A DNA stretch of 64,000 bases from Neobacillus sp. Marseille-Q6967 (GTDB lineage Bacteria; Bacillota; Bacilli; Bacillales; Cytobacillaceae): the NCBI RefSeq assembly GCF_946151075.1, contig NZ_OX267715.1:2271881-2335880 (forward strand), written 5' to 3'. Positions 9,375 through 18,131 of the stretch are shown here, piece after piece. A program made the translations under genes and the position numbers. Below the pieces are notes generated by a model. It was not told the origin of the DNA and searched no databases. It worked only from the letters and a program-made list of their open reading frames with translations. Position 1 is the stretch's first letter. Each line of letters starts with the position of its first letter.

Positions 9375-10685
9375 TTACCAGCCTTGAAGTCCAAGTTGCT
9401 TTGCTTGGTCTTCGACATCTTGATCATATAACTCCGCACCTTTTTTTGCTGAAATTTGTCCGCTGCCCACCTGTTTGGTTATTTGCGGTAAATTTGGTCC
9501 TTTTACCGGAATTAGGTACTCAAGTGCCGGAGTCGTGTTTCCAGAATCAAAATAAGGTAGCATCTCCTTCACAGCAGGTATTATATTATTGGGTTCATTC
9601 ATCCCTTTTATTGCAAATGGACCGACAAGAATTTTCTTAGATTGATACATTTTTACTCCCTCTGGAGAAACAAAAAATTCTAACCACTTTTCTGCTGCTT
9701 CTAAATGCTGTGTATTTTTATTAACATAAATCGCTGCTGGCATAAACACAGTCATTCCACTGCTTTCAGGGATATCTCCAGGCTGAGGAAAAAAACCGAT
9801 ATCTTTGATTTTATCGGGATAATTTTTTGCAATTGATGTTAATATCCCTGTGACCATAGGATACTGCACACCTGTGCCATCGACTAGCATTTTTATCCCG
9901 TCTTCAAAGGCAGCAGATTGAAAATCATCATTCAATAAGCCATTTTGGTATACTTCTGATAATTTTTCAAAACTTCTTAATGCTGTGGATGTTGTAGCGA
10001 ATTTTGCTTTATTGACAGTTAAATCAGCTGCAAAATCAGGGTATTCATTTATTACATTATGATTATCGGCTAGAACTATGATTTGTGAGGTCCAATCATC
10101 CTTAAAGGTCCCAATTACGGCTGTTTTACCTGCCGCTTTAATTTTTTTACTGTTTTCTATCAATTCATTCCAAGTTTTTGGAACAGAGAGACCGAGTTCA
10201 CTATAAACCTTTTTGTTATACAGCCATCCTCCAGCAAAGGCATTTCCTACTGGGAGCCCAAAGACCTTGCCGTTAACCGTTACTGAGTTCTTAAAAGATT
10301 CTAATACATTTTTCATAAAAGGCTCATTTGTTAAATCAACAAAGTATTCCTCTGGGTTTAGCGCATGTAAAAGGGAACCAGAATTGTAAATAACCAAATC
10401 CGTCATATCACCCGCTGCTAATCGGGTTTTCATTACCTGGTGACCTTCAACACCACTTGGACGAGTTTCTATTTCCGTTTTAATATGATATTTTTCTTCA
10501 ATCTTAGCTGCAATTTCTCTGATTCCATCCTGTTCTACTTGATTATCAATTAAAAGACTAACGGTAACCTCTTTTATATTATTTGAATTACTTTCATTTT
10601 TGCTGCTGCAGCCTCCCAAAATAACTGAAAGCAGAAATAAACTTGATATTACTGATACAATTGTTCGATTGTTCCACATACTCAT
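9375..10685 (-). CDS. orphan sugar-binding lipoprotein co-transcribed with a two-component system
   Basis: A second CUT1-type solute-binding lipoprotein, 436 aa, with signal helix and lipobox ILGGC (Cys about residue 26). It is strongly similar to the binding protein at 7837-9156, sharing SVPKTW, AVIGTFKD and the C-terminal GAELYDxDVExQAKQLGLxGW. It has no permease of its own and sits 49 bp behind the response regulator gene, with a strong terminator after it. It could feed the neighbouring permeases with a second ligand. It could also act as a ligand-presenting partner for the sensor kinase; this second role is inference. The ribosome site before ATG 10685 is weak (GAAGCGGAA). Confidence 0.88.
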   Translation of the reverse strand: MSMWNNRTIVSVISSLFLLSVILGGCSSKNESNSNNIKEVTVSLLIDNQVEQDGIREIAAKIEEKYHIKTEIETRPSGVEGHQVMKTRLAAGDMTDLVIYNSGSLLHALNPEEYFVDLTNEPFMKNVLESFKNSVTVNGKVFGLPVGNAFAGGWLYNKKVYSELGLSVPKTWNELIENSKKIKAAGKTAVIGTFKDDWTSQIIVLADNHNVINEYPDFAADLTVNKAKFATTSTALRSFEKLSEVYQNGLLNDDFQSAAFEDGIKMLVDGTGVQYPMVTGILTSIAKNYPDKIKDIGFFPQPGDIPESSGMTVFMPAAIYVNKNTQHLEAAEKWLEFFVSPEGVKMYQSKKILVGPFAIKGMNEPNNIIPAVKEMLPYFDSGNTTPALEYLIPVKGPNLPQITKQVGSGQISAKKGAELYDQDVEDQAKQLGLQGW

Positions 10686-10734
10686 TTCCGCTTCTTTCTA
10701 AATAGTCTTGTTGGTCCACTTATGTTAATGAGTA

Positions 10735-12222
10735 TTAAAATGAATCTCGATATTGGCCAGGATTTATTCCTACATGTTTCTTAAATAATTCAGAGAAATG
10801 TCTATAAGTATGATAACCTACCTTTTCGCTAACATCCGCTACCTTATAACCTTCCTTTAAAAGTTCTTTAGCCCGCTCTACCCGAAGTTTAGTCAAATAT
10901 TTAATATAGGATAGATTCATTTCCTCCTTAAAGAGAAGGCTGAAATAGGTAGCATTCATCCCAACATACTCTGCAACATCCTGTAGAGTTAAATCTCTAG
11001 AATAATTCCTATCTATATATGCACATGCTTTTTCTACTGCATCATGCTTCTTATCTCGTCGAATCTGAAGACACCAGTCCAGAATCATTTCCATCTGGGA
11101 CCTTAGCCAACTGAACATTTTCTCTTTTGTGTTCAACTTTCTTATTTCTATGTGCGGCAGGTAATTACCTTGACTAATCTTTGTTACGTCTTCCCCTGTC
11201 TCTTTTGCAACTTCCATTCCAAGGTAAATAAGCTTTAATATCTCCCGCTCGATTAAATCTGGATTTAACCGTTGGGATTGAATTTTAGTAATAAATATAT
11301 TAAGTTCGTGGAAAAGCCCTTCTTTATCACCTGTTCTCAAATAGAAAATGATGGCCTCTTCAAGTTCAGACAAATCTCCAGGTATATTAGGATTTTCTCC
11401 AATTTCCTCAAATCGTGTCCATTCTCCCTGTTCCACAAACTGTCCATAGCGTAATGCCTGGATTGCTTCTTTATAGCTTTTGGATGCGTCCGCAAGGTTT
11501 TGATAGGTTCTGCCAGAACCTATCGATATCCCATGTTCACTCGGCCAATATAATAATTGTTTCCACAGTTCTGTTGATTCTTCTTGAAAATGAAAAATCG
11601 TATATAAATGTTCTTCGCCATTTCGAATACATACAGAAAAATAAGAGGAGTGACTTAGCAGGCTTGGACTCTTTTCTGATAGTGCAAATACTGTTACTCC
11701 TACAATTTGCTTAGGCTCTTCACCAAAGCTTGTCCACCACTTAGGTAATGCCTCATCTCCCTGAAGCAGTAAATCCATTGTGGCTTTTTCAATGAGCTCG
11801 CTTCTGCTATCCGCCAATTTTTCTGCAAGAGATAACACGTTTTTCTGTTGTTTTATTTTTTCTAATATTTTCTTAAGTGTTTCCTCCATCATGGGAATGG
11901 TTATGGGTTTTTCAAGATAATCAGATACACCAAGTTTTAAAGCTTTTTTTACATATTCAAATTCATTAAATCCACTAAAAACAATACAAATAATTTCGGG
12001 AGCTGCGGCCAGAATTTTCTCTACAACCTGCAGGCCGTCCATTCCAGGCATTCGAATATCTGTAAAAACAATGTCAGGTGAATGGGTTTCGACTAAATCA
12101 ATTGCAGCATATCCATTCGTTGCCGTTCCGACTAATTTAATGCCGTACCTTGACCAGTCAATCATCTTTTGCAAGCCTTCAAGGACTATGTATTCATCAT
12201 CAATTATAACTGCTTTTAACAT
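10735..12222 (-). CDS. yesN: response regulator, YesN type (REC + AraC HTH)
   Basis: Cytoplasmic DNA-binding response regulator of 495 aa. The receiver domain covers residues 1-120 with the acidic pair DD at 8-9, the phosphoacceptor Asp55 in FTDIRMPGMDG and Lys in DYLEKPI. A middle linker domain follows, then an AraC/XylS double helix-turn-helix from about 395 to the end (DLTLQDVAEYVGMNATYFSLLFK and ADVSEKVGYHTYRHFSELFKK). It starts two bases after the kinase stop codon, so the pair is translationally coupled. Known YesN relatives activate adjacent glycan-import operons. The likely target is the promoter near 9240, and possibly the GH78 gene at 14202. Confidence 0.92.
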   Translation of the reverse strand: MLKAVIIDDEYIVLEGLQKMIDWSRYGIKLVGTATNGYAAIDLVETHSPDIVFTDIRMPGMDGLQVVEKILAAAPEIICIVFSGFNEFEYVKKALKLGVSDYLEKPITIPMMEETLKKILEKIKQQKNVLSLAEKLADSRSELIEKATMDLLLQGDEALPKWWTSFGEEPKQIVGVTVFALSEKSPSLLSHSSYFSVCIRNGEEHLYTIFHFQEESTELWKQLLYWPSEHGISIGSGRTYQNLADASKSYKEAIQALRYGQFVEQGEWTRFEEIGENPNIPGDLSELEEAIIFYLRTGDKEGLFHELNIFITKIQSQRLNPDLIEREILKLIYLGMEVAKETGEDVTKISQGNYLPHIEIRKLNTKEKMFSWLRSQMEMILDWCLQIRRDKKHDAVEKACAYIDRNYSRDLTLQDVAEYVGMNATYFSLLFKEEMNLSYIKYLTKLRVERAKELLKEGYKVADVSEKVGYHTYRHFSELFKKHVGINPGQYRDSF

Positions 12223-12224
12223 AG

Positions 12225-13991
12225 CTAATCCCCCTTTATAGCTTCACGAAATTTAATCTCTATACATGTTCCTTCATTCACCTTACTTGATAAAGTAAGT
12301 GTACTGTCGTCTCCATAAAACAGCATTAGCCTCTCGCGAACATTCTTTAGTCCATAACCACTTTCAGTTTTCCTTAGATCCTCTATTCCAACACCATTAT
12401 CACGAATGGTAAAAATAATCCATCCTTCAGTGACTCGTCCTGTTAACTCGATAATCCCTTCCCCAAACTTTGGCTCTAAACCGTGATAGATGGCATTTTC
12501 TATAAATGGCTGCAGCAGAAGCTTTAGAATTGGTTTCTTTAATAGAACAGGGTCGACATCTTCGATATATTGAAAACGATTTCGGTAACGAAAATTCTGA
12601 ATGGTCAAATAATGCTGGATATGCTCCAATTCCTTGGATATAGGAATCATATCTTCTCCATTGTTTAAGCTTAATTTAAAACTTTCTGATAAGGCTATGG
12701 TAATTTTTGCGATATCATGATTGTTTTGCAAAATGGCCATCCAATAAATCGAGTCTAACGTGTTGTATAAGAAATGCGGTTTAATTTGAGCCTGCAATGC
12801 ACGAAGTTCCGCTTCTCTTTCTTTCAATTGCGAATGAACTAGCCGCTCATTTAGCTCTTTGTTTTCAACTGTAATTCTTTGGAATGTCTCTTCGATTGCA
12901 CCAATTGTGTCAGTTTCAAGGTCTTTTCCTGTACCCCATAACCCCTTGGCCCAGTCCACTGTCATTCTTTTCAATTTCATCCATGGTCTTGCAACTTTTC
13001 CAGAAAGAATGAAAGAAATAAATAAAGCTATCAGAGCAATAATGGCTGAAATACTTGCTGTTATGATTCCAATTTGATTGGACTGTTTTAAAAGGTCCTT
13101 TTCTCTTGTAATATATGCGAATGTCCATCCAGTCGTTTGATTTCGATAGCTGCTAATAAGGTAACCTTCTTGCTTCAATTTTTGAAACATGGATAAGGTA
13201 TCTCTTCCTTCATTTAGTACCTTATCCAATGTGGCTGGATTACTAAAAACAGTATTTACTCCATCCTTGGAAGAATCAATTACAGCGATAACACTCTCAC
13301 TATCATCATTTAAAATTCTAGTAAACATTGATTTTTTTATATTAACAACTAATACGCCAATTTGCCTCGGGTTAAAAACATTTTGTGGATCCCGTAAAAG
13401 TTTAACAGATGAAAAAGTAGTATCATCCTCAGCATTTGTCAGGACATTATAGCTGAAAAAAATTGGCCTTCCCTTTGCCTTTACACTCTTTATATACCAA
13501 TTTGTTTCCGAAATATCACTGTATATTTTACTTGTATCATAGCTCCCAATGCTATTGTGATTACCGTAACATACAGGTCGAAAATTGACGTCAAATAGAC
13601 AAACCGAATCAATATCTTGTGTATCAATAAAATAACTTGATATTAAATCTTGCATTCGTTTCGTCGTATTCTCATCTAGAACATTCTTCCCTATTTGCGA
13701 AAATGCAGCGCTATCAAGTAATTCCTGGCGAACACTGCCGCTCCATGAAATGACACGTTCCATATTAATTATATTTCGAAATAAAAGATCCGTTACTTCA
13801 CTAGAGGTTTGCAGATTATTTCCTGTAGTTTCTAATTGATTTTGAACAAGTGTATTTTTAGCAATATTGAAAGAGATAAATCCTAGCAATAAAAGTGGAA
13901 ATATAGATAGACAGATCATTATAAAAAAGTATTTATATCTGATTTTGTCATTGTGAAGATGATTTCTGACTCTTCTGAATATTAATCTCAT
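12225..13991 (-). CDS. yesM: sensor histidine kinase, YesM type
   Basis: Membrane sensor kinase of 588 aa. A first transmembrane helix lies at about 22-43, a large extracellular dCache-like sensor at about 44-300, and a second helix at 306-329. The LytS/YesM-type His kinase domain has the phosphoacceptor His406 in AQIKPHFLYNTLDS, followed by an HATPase domain with LLLQPFIENAIYHGLE and DNGVGI. The ATG at 13991 follows AAAGGTGG. It is the first gene of a kinase, regulator, binding-protein unit. The ligand is unknown; by context it is a rhamnose-containing saccharide, sensed directly or through a binding protein. Confidence 0.92.
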   Translation of the reverse strand: MRLIFRRVRNHLHNDKIRYKYFFIMICLSIFPLLLLGFISFNIAKNTLVQNQLETTGNNLQTSSEVTDLLFRNIINMERVISWSGSVRQELLDSAAFSQIGKNVLDENTTKRMQDLISSYFIDTQDIDSVCLFDVNFRPVCYGNHNSIGSYDTSKIYSDISETNWYIKSVKAKGRPIFFSYNVLTNAEDDTTFSSVKLLRDPQNVFNPRQIGVLVVNIKKSMFTRILNDDSESVIAVIDSSKDGVNTVFSNPATLDKVLNEGRDTLSMFQKLKQEGYLISSYRNQTTGWTFAYITREKDLLKQSNQIGIITASISAIIALIALFISFILSGKVARPWMKLKRMTVDWAKGLWGTGKDLETDTIGAIEETFQRITVENKELNERLVHSQLKEREAELRALQAQIKPHFLYNTLDSIYWMAILQNNHDIAKITIALSESFKLSLNNGEDMIPISKELEHIQHYLTIQNFRYRNRFQYIEDVDPVLLKKPILKLLLQPFIENAIYHGLEPKFGEGIIELTGRVTEGWIIFTIRDNGVGIEDLRKTESGYGLKNVRERLMLFYGDDSTLTLSSKVNEGTCIEIKFREAIKGD

Positions 13992-14045
13992 GATTGTCCA
14001 CCTTTATTTCGTTTTTTATTCTATTTCAAGGTACACTATACTAGT

Positions 14046-14094
14046 ATTATATTGTCATCATAAACTAGAATAAAAAGTAATACTATTACTTTTT
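14046..14094 (-). promoter_or_regulatory. putative promoter of the kinase operon with adjacent palindrome
   Basis: A perfect TATAAT (complement of 14046-14051) lies about 55 bases before the kinase ATG. The -35 region is poor. A 23-bp palindrome with 11-base arms (14072-14094, core AAGTAATACTATTACTT) lies just upstream of the -10 box. It could be an operator or an extra terminator for the gene upstream. Confidence 0.35.
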
Positions 14095-14112
14095 TTTAAT
14101 AAATAACTAAGG

Positions 14113-14140
14113 ACAGCCCCTGCCATTAGGCATGGGCTGT
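14113..14140 (-). terminator. terminator after the GH78 gene at 14.2 kb
   Basis: Arms ACAGCCCCTGCC (14113-14124) and GGCATGGGCTGT (14129-14140) pair with one mismatch around a tetraloop. On the minus strand it is followed by a moderately U-rich stretch, TTAGTTATTTATT. Confidence 0.6.
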
Positions 14141-14201
14141 GTTTCGTTCTTTTTCAAACTTGTCGGTCTCAATTACGGTAAAACGGCTTACTTGCAAGGT
14201 A

Positions 14202-15770
14202 TTATAAATTGTACTTCCTAATTAAATAAGTTGGTGTGCAGCTCCAAGCGTGGCAATAACTATTAATTAAATGACTACCATATGGTGAAAAGTCTTTATT
14301 CTTTGGATCATAGAGTTCCCAGAATGTATCCGCTCCGTCCCGAATCATTCCTCCCCAATAGGTTTTCATCTCTGATATGGCCATCTCTTTTTCTCCCGAA
14401 ACCAGTAAAGCTTCAACTAAATGATGGTACATATATGGAGTAGCAATCCCAATTGTTGGCTTCTCTATTAAAAGGCGATTCATCAGTTGTTTGTTTTCAT
14501 CCTGGGTTAAAACACCTGCAAGCACCATCCAAATTTGGCTTGCCCATGATACTTGACGGTCGGCACCACTAATAAAAAATTGCTGCTTTTCATCCCACAA
14601 ATATGTTTTTGCAGCTACCGTAATTTCCTCTAATCGGGCTTTCAATAAGTCCTTTTCAGGAACATTTAATTCTTTTGCTAGACGAATGGCCTGTTTCATT
14701 GTATAAATTAATACTGCCTGAGAAGGAGTTTGTTTGTTTAAGCCTTCCTGCCAATCTATGAATGACCACCAGTCAGAAGAATCTTTAACAATATTATTTT
14801 CATCTAATCGTTCTAGTGCAAGTTCAATCTGTCGATATGCTGTTGGCCACAATTCTTTTAAGGTCGCTAAATCTTTTGTTTCCATATAATAATCGTGTAA
14901 GGTTGCAGTAAAGAACAAGGAATAATCATATAAATAGGTATCATCTGCAATAAGCTTTGGAGCAATAAAAACATTAGCAGGAACCTTCCCTTTATCATCT
15001 GGTACACCTGCAAATAAGTAAAGACATCGTTTTACAAGATCATTATTTTTTAATGTTTCATAGTTTGCTAATGCTTGTAACCGTAAGTCGCCCAGCCAAA
15101 GTCTACGGTCTCTTTTGGGTCCATCCTCAAACACATCCTGCATACAATCTGCAAGTGTTTTTATGCTAATCTCATCCATTTTTTGAATTTCAGTATCTTC
15201 GTGTGAAACGGAATCAACATCATTTATATTGGCAGATGTAATAGCTCTGCATTCAATATTCTCAAAAACAACACGGTATTTTGGAGATGTATCAACCACT
15301 TCAAATTTTACATATCTGAAGCTATACCGACGTGGCAATGTAATGGTTGCTGGCAAGACATCCACAAAAATTTTTTCTTCTTGCAGCCATGAACTGCTGA
15401 GCCATCCATCATAGTTTTCAAATGGTTCAGCCATTTCCACCGGCATTTCACCAATAGTCAGCTTTAGTTTAAGTGGAGCATCCGGTGGACTGCCAGATGG
15501 ACGAATATTAATCGTAAGATAGCCAACCTGATGATTCCCAAAATCAAGAATAAAGGAATCTTTTTTGCCATATTCAGTGTCTGCTAGAGTAGAAGCGGGA
15601 GCCATAAACTCAGCCTTCCAACCATGAATCACATTTGAATCTTCCTTAACTTCTACAATGGAGACAGGCTTCACAACTGTTTCAAAAAGTTGAGGCTTTA
15701 ATTGTTCAGCCTTTTCAATAAATGCTTGATTTCTTATAATTACTTGGTTTTCTACCTTTTGAATACTCAT
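14202..15770 (-). CDS. compact GH78-like glycosidase, 522 aa
   Basis: A shorter member of the rhamnosidase superfamily without a signal peptide. It keeps a beta-sandwich (about 40-175) followed by the six-hairpin barrel, but lacks the Fn3 and jelly-roll modules of the two large enzymes. The catalytic-motif equivalent is EDGPKRDRRLWLGD at 215-228. The C-terminus SYCHAWSCTPTYLIRKYNL matches the end of the hairpin domain, so the gene looks complete and not truncated. ATG 15770 follows AAAGGAGA. It stands alone between an AraC gene and the kinase operon. It may be an alpha-L-rhamnosidase or another retuned hydrolase; activity is not proven by sequence. Confidence 0.82.
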   Translation of the reverse strand: MSIQKVENQVIIRNQAFIEKAEQLKPQLFETVVKPVSIVEVKEDSNVIHGWKAEFMAPASTLADTEYGKKDSFILDFGNHQVGYLTINIRPSGSPPDAPLKLKLTIGEMPVEMAEPFENYDGWLSSSWLQEEKIFVDVLPATITLPRRYSFRYVKFEVVDTSPKYRVVFENIECRAITSANINDVDSVSHEDTEIQKMDEISIKTLADCMQDVFEDGPKRDRRLWLGDLRLQALANYETLKNNDLVKRCLYLFAGVPDDKGKVPANVFIAPKLIADDTYLYDYSLFFTATLHDYYMETKDLATLKELWPTAYRQIELALERLDENNIVKDSSDWWSFIDWQEGLNKQTPSQAVLIYTMKQAIRLAKELNVPEKDLLKARLEEITVAAKTYLWDEKQQFFISGADRQVSWASQIWMVLAGVLTQDENKQLMNRLLIEKPTIGIATPYMYHHLVEALLVSGEKEMAISEMKTYWGGMIRDGADTFWELYDPKNKDFSPYGSHLINSYCHAWSCTPTYLIRKYNL

Positions 15771-15910
15771 ACCGCTCTCCTTTATTTTTCACCCTAAATA
15801 TGTCAAATTTAGATTGAATTAGTTTTATTACTATATATATAATCCATACAGAATCCGCATACAATAAACGGATTACAGGTAAAAGTGCTCTTTTTACAGG
15901 TTTGGGCCAC

Positions 15911-15939
15911 AAAAAATACTCTCCTTCAAAGGAAAGTAT
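15911..15939 (-). terminator. terminator after the AraC regulator gene
   Basis: Eleven-base arms ATACTCTCCTT (15916-15926) and AAGGAAAGTAT (15929-15939) pair with one G-U on the minus strand, followed by six Us. It lies 19 bases past the AraC stop codon. Confidence 0.75.
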
Positions 15940-15957
15940 AGAAAAAAACTTCACTAT

Positions 15958-16941
15958 TTACCCCTTTTTACGAAACTGGTTTGGGGTACAACCAAAATGC
16001 TTTTTAAATTTCTTATGAAAAAAACTGCAGCTCTCATAGCCAATTTCAAAAGCGATATCATCGATACTTTTTGTTGTATTTTTTAGTAGTATAGAGGCAC
16101 GGATCATCTTCTGCATTTGAACGAGTTCCAAAAATGTCATACCTGTTCGTTCCTTCAGCATATTACCAAGATAATTAGGATTAAAATTGAACTTTTTAGC
16201 AAGTGTAGTAAGGCTGCAGTTATTATGATGTTCCTCTATATAATGTAACAACTCAATAATATTAGCCTTACCAGCTACACGTTTATGTTCAAAATTCATG
16301 TCAAGCTGGAACACACGCATCAACTCTGTAAACATGACGGGGAGATAAAACTGAACCATTTGCAGGGAGTAATCTTGTTCATCAAAGAACTCACACATCA
16401 TATTATTGATAATATAATGTAGATTTTCATTATTTTGTGAATGGAACAAAATATAATGATCATGTCTCTGATTCTCAGACACAGCATTTGCTAGGAAGTT
16501 AGATACAATACCTGTTTGGTCAATCCTCCCCATAAAGGAAGTAGAAAAAGTCTCTTTTTTCATAATGATATTTATCAAAATATCATTTTCTCCCAAAGCA
16601 GGAATACTGTGAGGAACGTCTTGATCTAACAAACATACCTGCCCTTGTGTCAAAATAATTTCTTTTCCATTGATAATCTGCTTGCAGGAACCTGAGTATA
16701 TGTAGTTAACTTCAATAAAAGAGTGCATATGAAGAGGCATATCGGCATAGCGATGATGCTTATTTATAAAAATCGGACCCTTGTCAAAAAAATACTCTTC
16801 TCGCATCCTAGGAATATTACTTCCGCTTTCAATATGCAGTTCGTGCCCATCAAAATCGTTAATATTCTTCCGGGTTTTTATTTGAATTTCTTCGATAGGA
16901 TCAAGTTTCCTTAAGTATTCGTCCAATTGCATGTGATTCAT
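15958..16941 (-). CDS. AraC-family regulator with cupin sensor domain, 327 aa
   Basis: Transcription factor with an N-terminal cupin-type sugar-binding domain (about 40-190; ADMPLHMHSFIEVNYIYSGSC carries the metal/ligand His pattern) and a C-terminal AraC double helix-turn-helix (about 228-327; CSLTTLAKKFNFNPNYLGNMLKERTG and SIDDIAFEIGYESCSFFHKKFKKHFGCTP). ATG 16941 has AGGAGAG nine bases upstream. It is followed by its own terminator and is not co-directionally coupled to other genes. The natural target is the GH78-like gene just downstream, with the deglycase cluster as a second candidate. The effector is probably a sugar or disaccharide. Confidence 0.88.
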   Translation of the reverse strand: MNHMQLDEYLRKLDPIEEIQIKTRKNINDFDGHELHIESGSNIPRMREEYFFDKGPIFINKHHRYADMPLHMHSFIEVNYIYSGSCKQIINGKEIILTQGQVCLLDQDVPHSIPALGENDILINIIMKKETFSTSFMGRIDQTGIVSNFLANAVSENQRHDHYILFHSQNNENLHYIINNMMCEFFDEQDYSLQMVQFYLPVMFTELMRVFQLDMNFEHKRVAGKANIIELLHYIEEHHNNCSLTTLAKKFNFNPNYLGNMLKERTGMTFLELVQMQKMIRASILLKNTTKSIDDIAFEIGYESCSFFHKKFKKHFGCTPNQFRKKG

Positions 16942-17040
16942 CCTAAGTATCTCTCCTAAAAAACTTTCAAAATTTAAGGATAATGGCTAATTATATACTG
17001 TTAAAAAATTAATAAGCAAATAATTATTATGAAAGAGCTC

Positions 17041-17090
17041 AAAAAAGCAAAAACCGCCCCATTCACATCTTAATGCAAACGAGACGGCTT
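17041..17090 (-). terminator. terminator of the SIS-protein operon
   Basis: Arms AAACCGCCCC (17051-17060) and GAGACGGCTT (17081-17090) pair through ten positions with G-U pairs on the minus strand. U-rich TTTTTGCTTTTTT follows. It lies just after the stop of the last SIS gene. Confidence 0.65.
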
Positions 17091-17105
17091 TCCTTACATA
17101 GTTTT

Positions 17106-18119
17106 TTAGAATGGTACTTTTTTATAATATCTTCTGGTGGTCAATGGATGATTTCTTTGCGCCTCTAAGTGACAGCTGACTCTTTCTAGCAATGTTGCCA
17201 GGACAATTGGGGAGACACAGCGTCTTAACTCTTCTGATATCCCTTCTAATTCATATTCCTTCGTATCAAAAATTGTGAGTTCATTTGAATAATGTTCTGC
17301 GAAGCGCTCGACTCTTTCTGTAAGCGTTCTTGAACGATCTTCGCCTTTTAATAGAATAATACTAGTATCGTGTTCAACTAATTCTAGTGTACCGTGGAAA
17401 AAATCGGATGCATGAACCGGTCTAGTTTTAATCCATTGCATTTCCTCTAAAATACACATTCCATAATAATAGGTTTGGCCCCAGTCAATACCCGTTCCGG
17501 AAAGGATGTGGTACGGTGTATCCTTATATTTCTGGGCAAAGGCTGCAGCACGCTGCTCCGTTGCTTCTTTTACTTTTAAAAGAGCGGCTGGCAAGTGCCT
17601 CAATTCCTCTGTAAATTGTTGATACTGCGGGAATTCATTCCGCTTATACATTAAGCGGAACGCGATTAAATAAGACTGGATGTAAAACGATTCACAAGAA
17701 GTATCATCTGCTGCATAGTTTACAAACGTATAATCTGTTAAATTGGCTAAAGGAGTGTTGGCATGCCCTACTAAACTAATAGTCGTTGCTCCTTTTTCGT
17801 TACAAAATTTTGCAGCTTCTACCGTTTCTTTTGTTGTACCGGAAAGTGAAGGCAAAATGACTAAGGAACGTTCACCAAGATGCTGATGATCCATCAGCAT
17901 TAACTCTGATGAAATTTCCGTATAAACTGGTAACGTAGAGTGATTTTTCAAGATAAATTCAGCGGGAAACATCAGGATTGCCGCGCCGCCTGTACCTACA
18001 AAAAATACATTTTCCAAGCCTTTTTCCAAGATTGAATCAATTGCCTGATTCAATTCATCTTTCAATGACACAGCTCCATTTTGGATTCTTAAAAACCTTT
18101 CGGAATCAAAGTTAAACAT
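17106..18119 (-). CDS. SIS-domain sugar isomerase/deglycase, FrlB-like paralogue A
   Basis: Cytoplasmic protein of 337 aa with two SIS (sugar isomerase) folds. The first begins with FFVGTGGAAILMFPAE (substrate phosphate loop) and includes LPSLSGTTKETVEAAKFC. The second contains the catalytic stretch VHASDFFHGTLELVE, matching the Glu/His segment of fructosamine-6-phosphate deglycases. It ends in NHPLTTRRYYKKVPF, as do its two neighbours. It starts 12 bases behind paralogue B with AAGGAGG. FrlB enzymes cleave the C1-N bond of 6-phosphofructosamines, giving glucose 6-phosphate and an amine. The A/B pair differs from true FrlB in this motif (ASDFFHGTLE against AGEYFHGPFE), so it may act on a different phospho-Amadori compound. 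Confidence 0.85.
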   Translation of the reverse strand: MFNFDSERFLRIQNGAVSLKDELNQAIDSILEKGLENVFFVGTGGAAILMFPAEFILKNHSTLPVYTEISSELMLMDHQHLGERSLVILPSLSGTTKETVEAAKFCNEKGATTISLVGHANTPLANLTDYTFVNYAADDTSCESFYIQSYLIAFRLMYKRNEFPQYQQFTEELRHLPAALLKVKEATEQRAAAFAQKYKDTPYHILSGTGIDWGQTYYYGMCILEEMQWIKTRPVHASDFFHGTLELVEHDTSIILLKGEDRSRTLTERVERFAEHYSNELTIFDTKEYELEGISEELRRCVSPIVLATLLERVSCHLEAQRNHPLTTRRYYKKVPF

Positions 18120-18131
18120 CCCACGGCCTCC

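Noticed and set aside
14202..15770. Compact GH78-like gene as a truncated pseudogene
   Set aside because: It has its own ribosome site, a start before a complete beta-sandwich and the normal C-terminus; no frameshift is visible.
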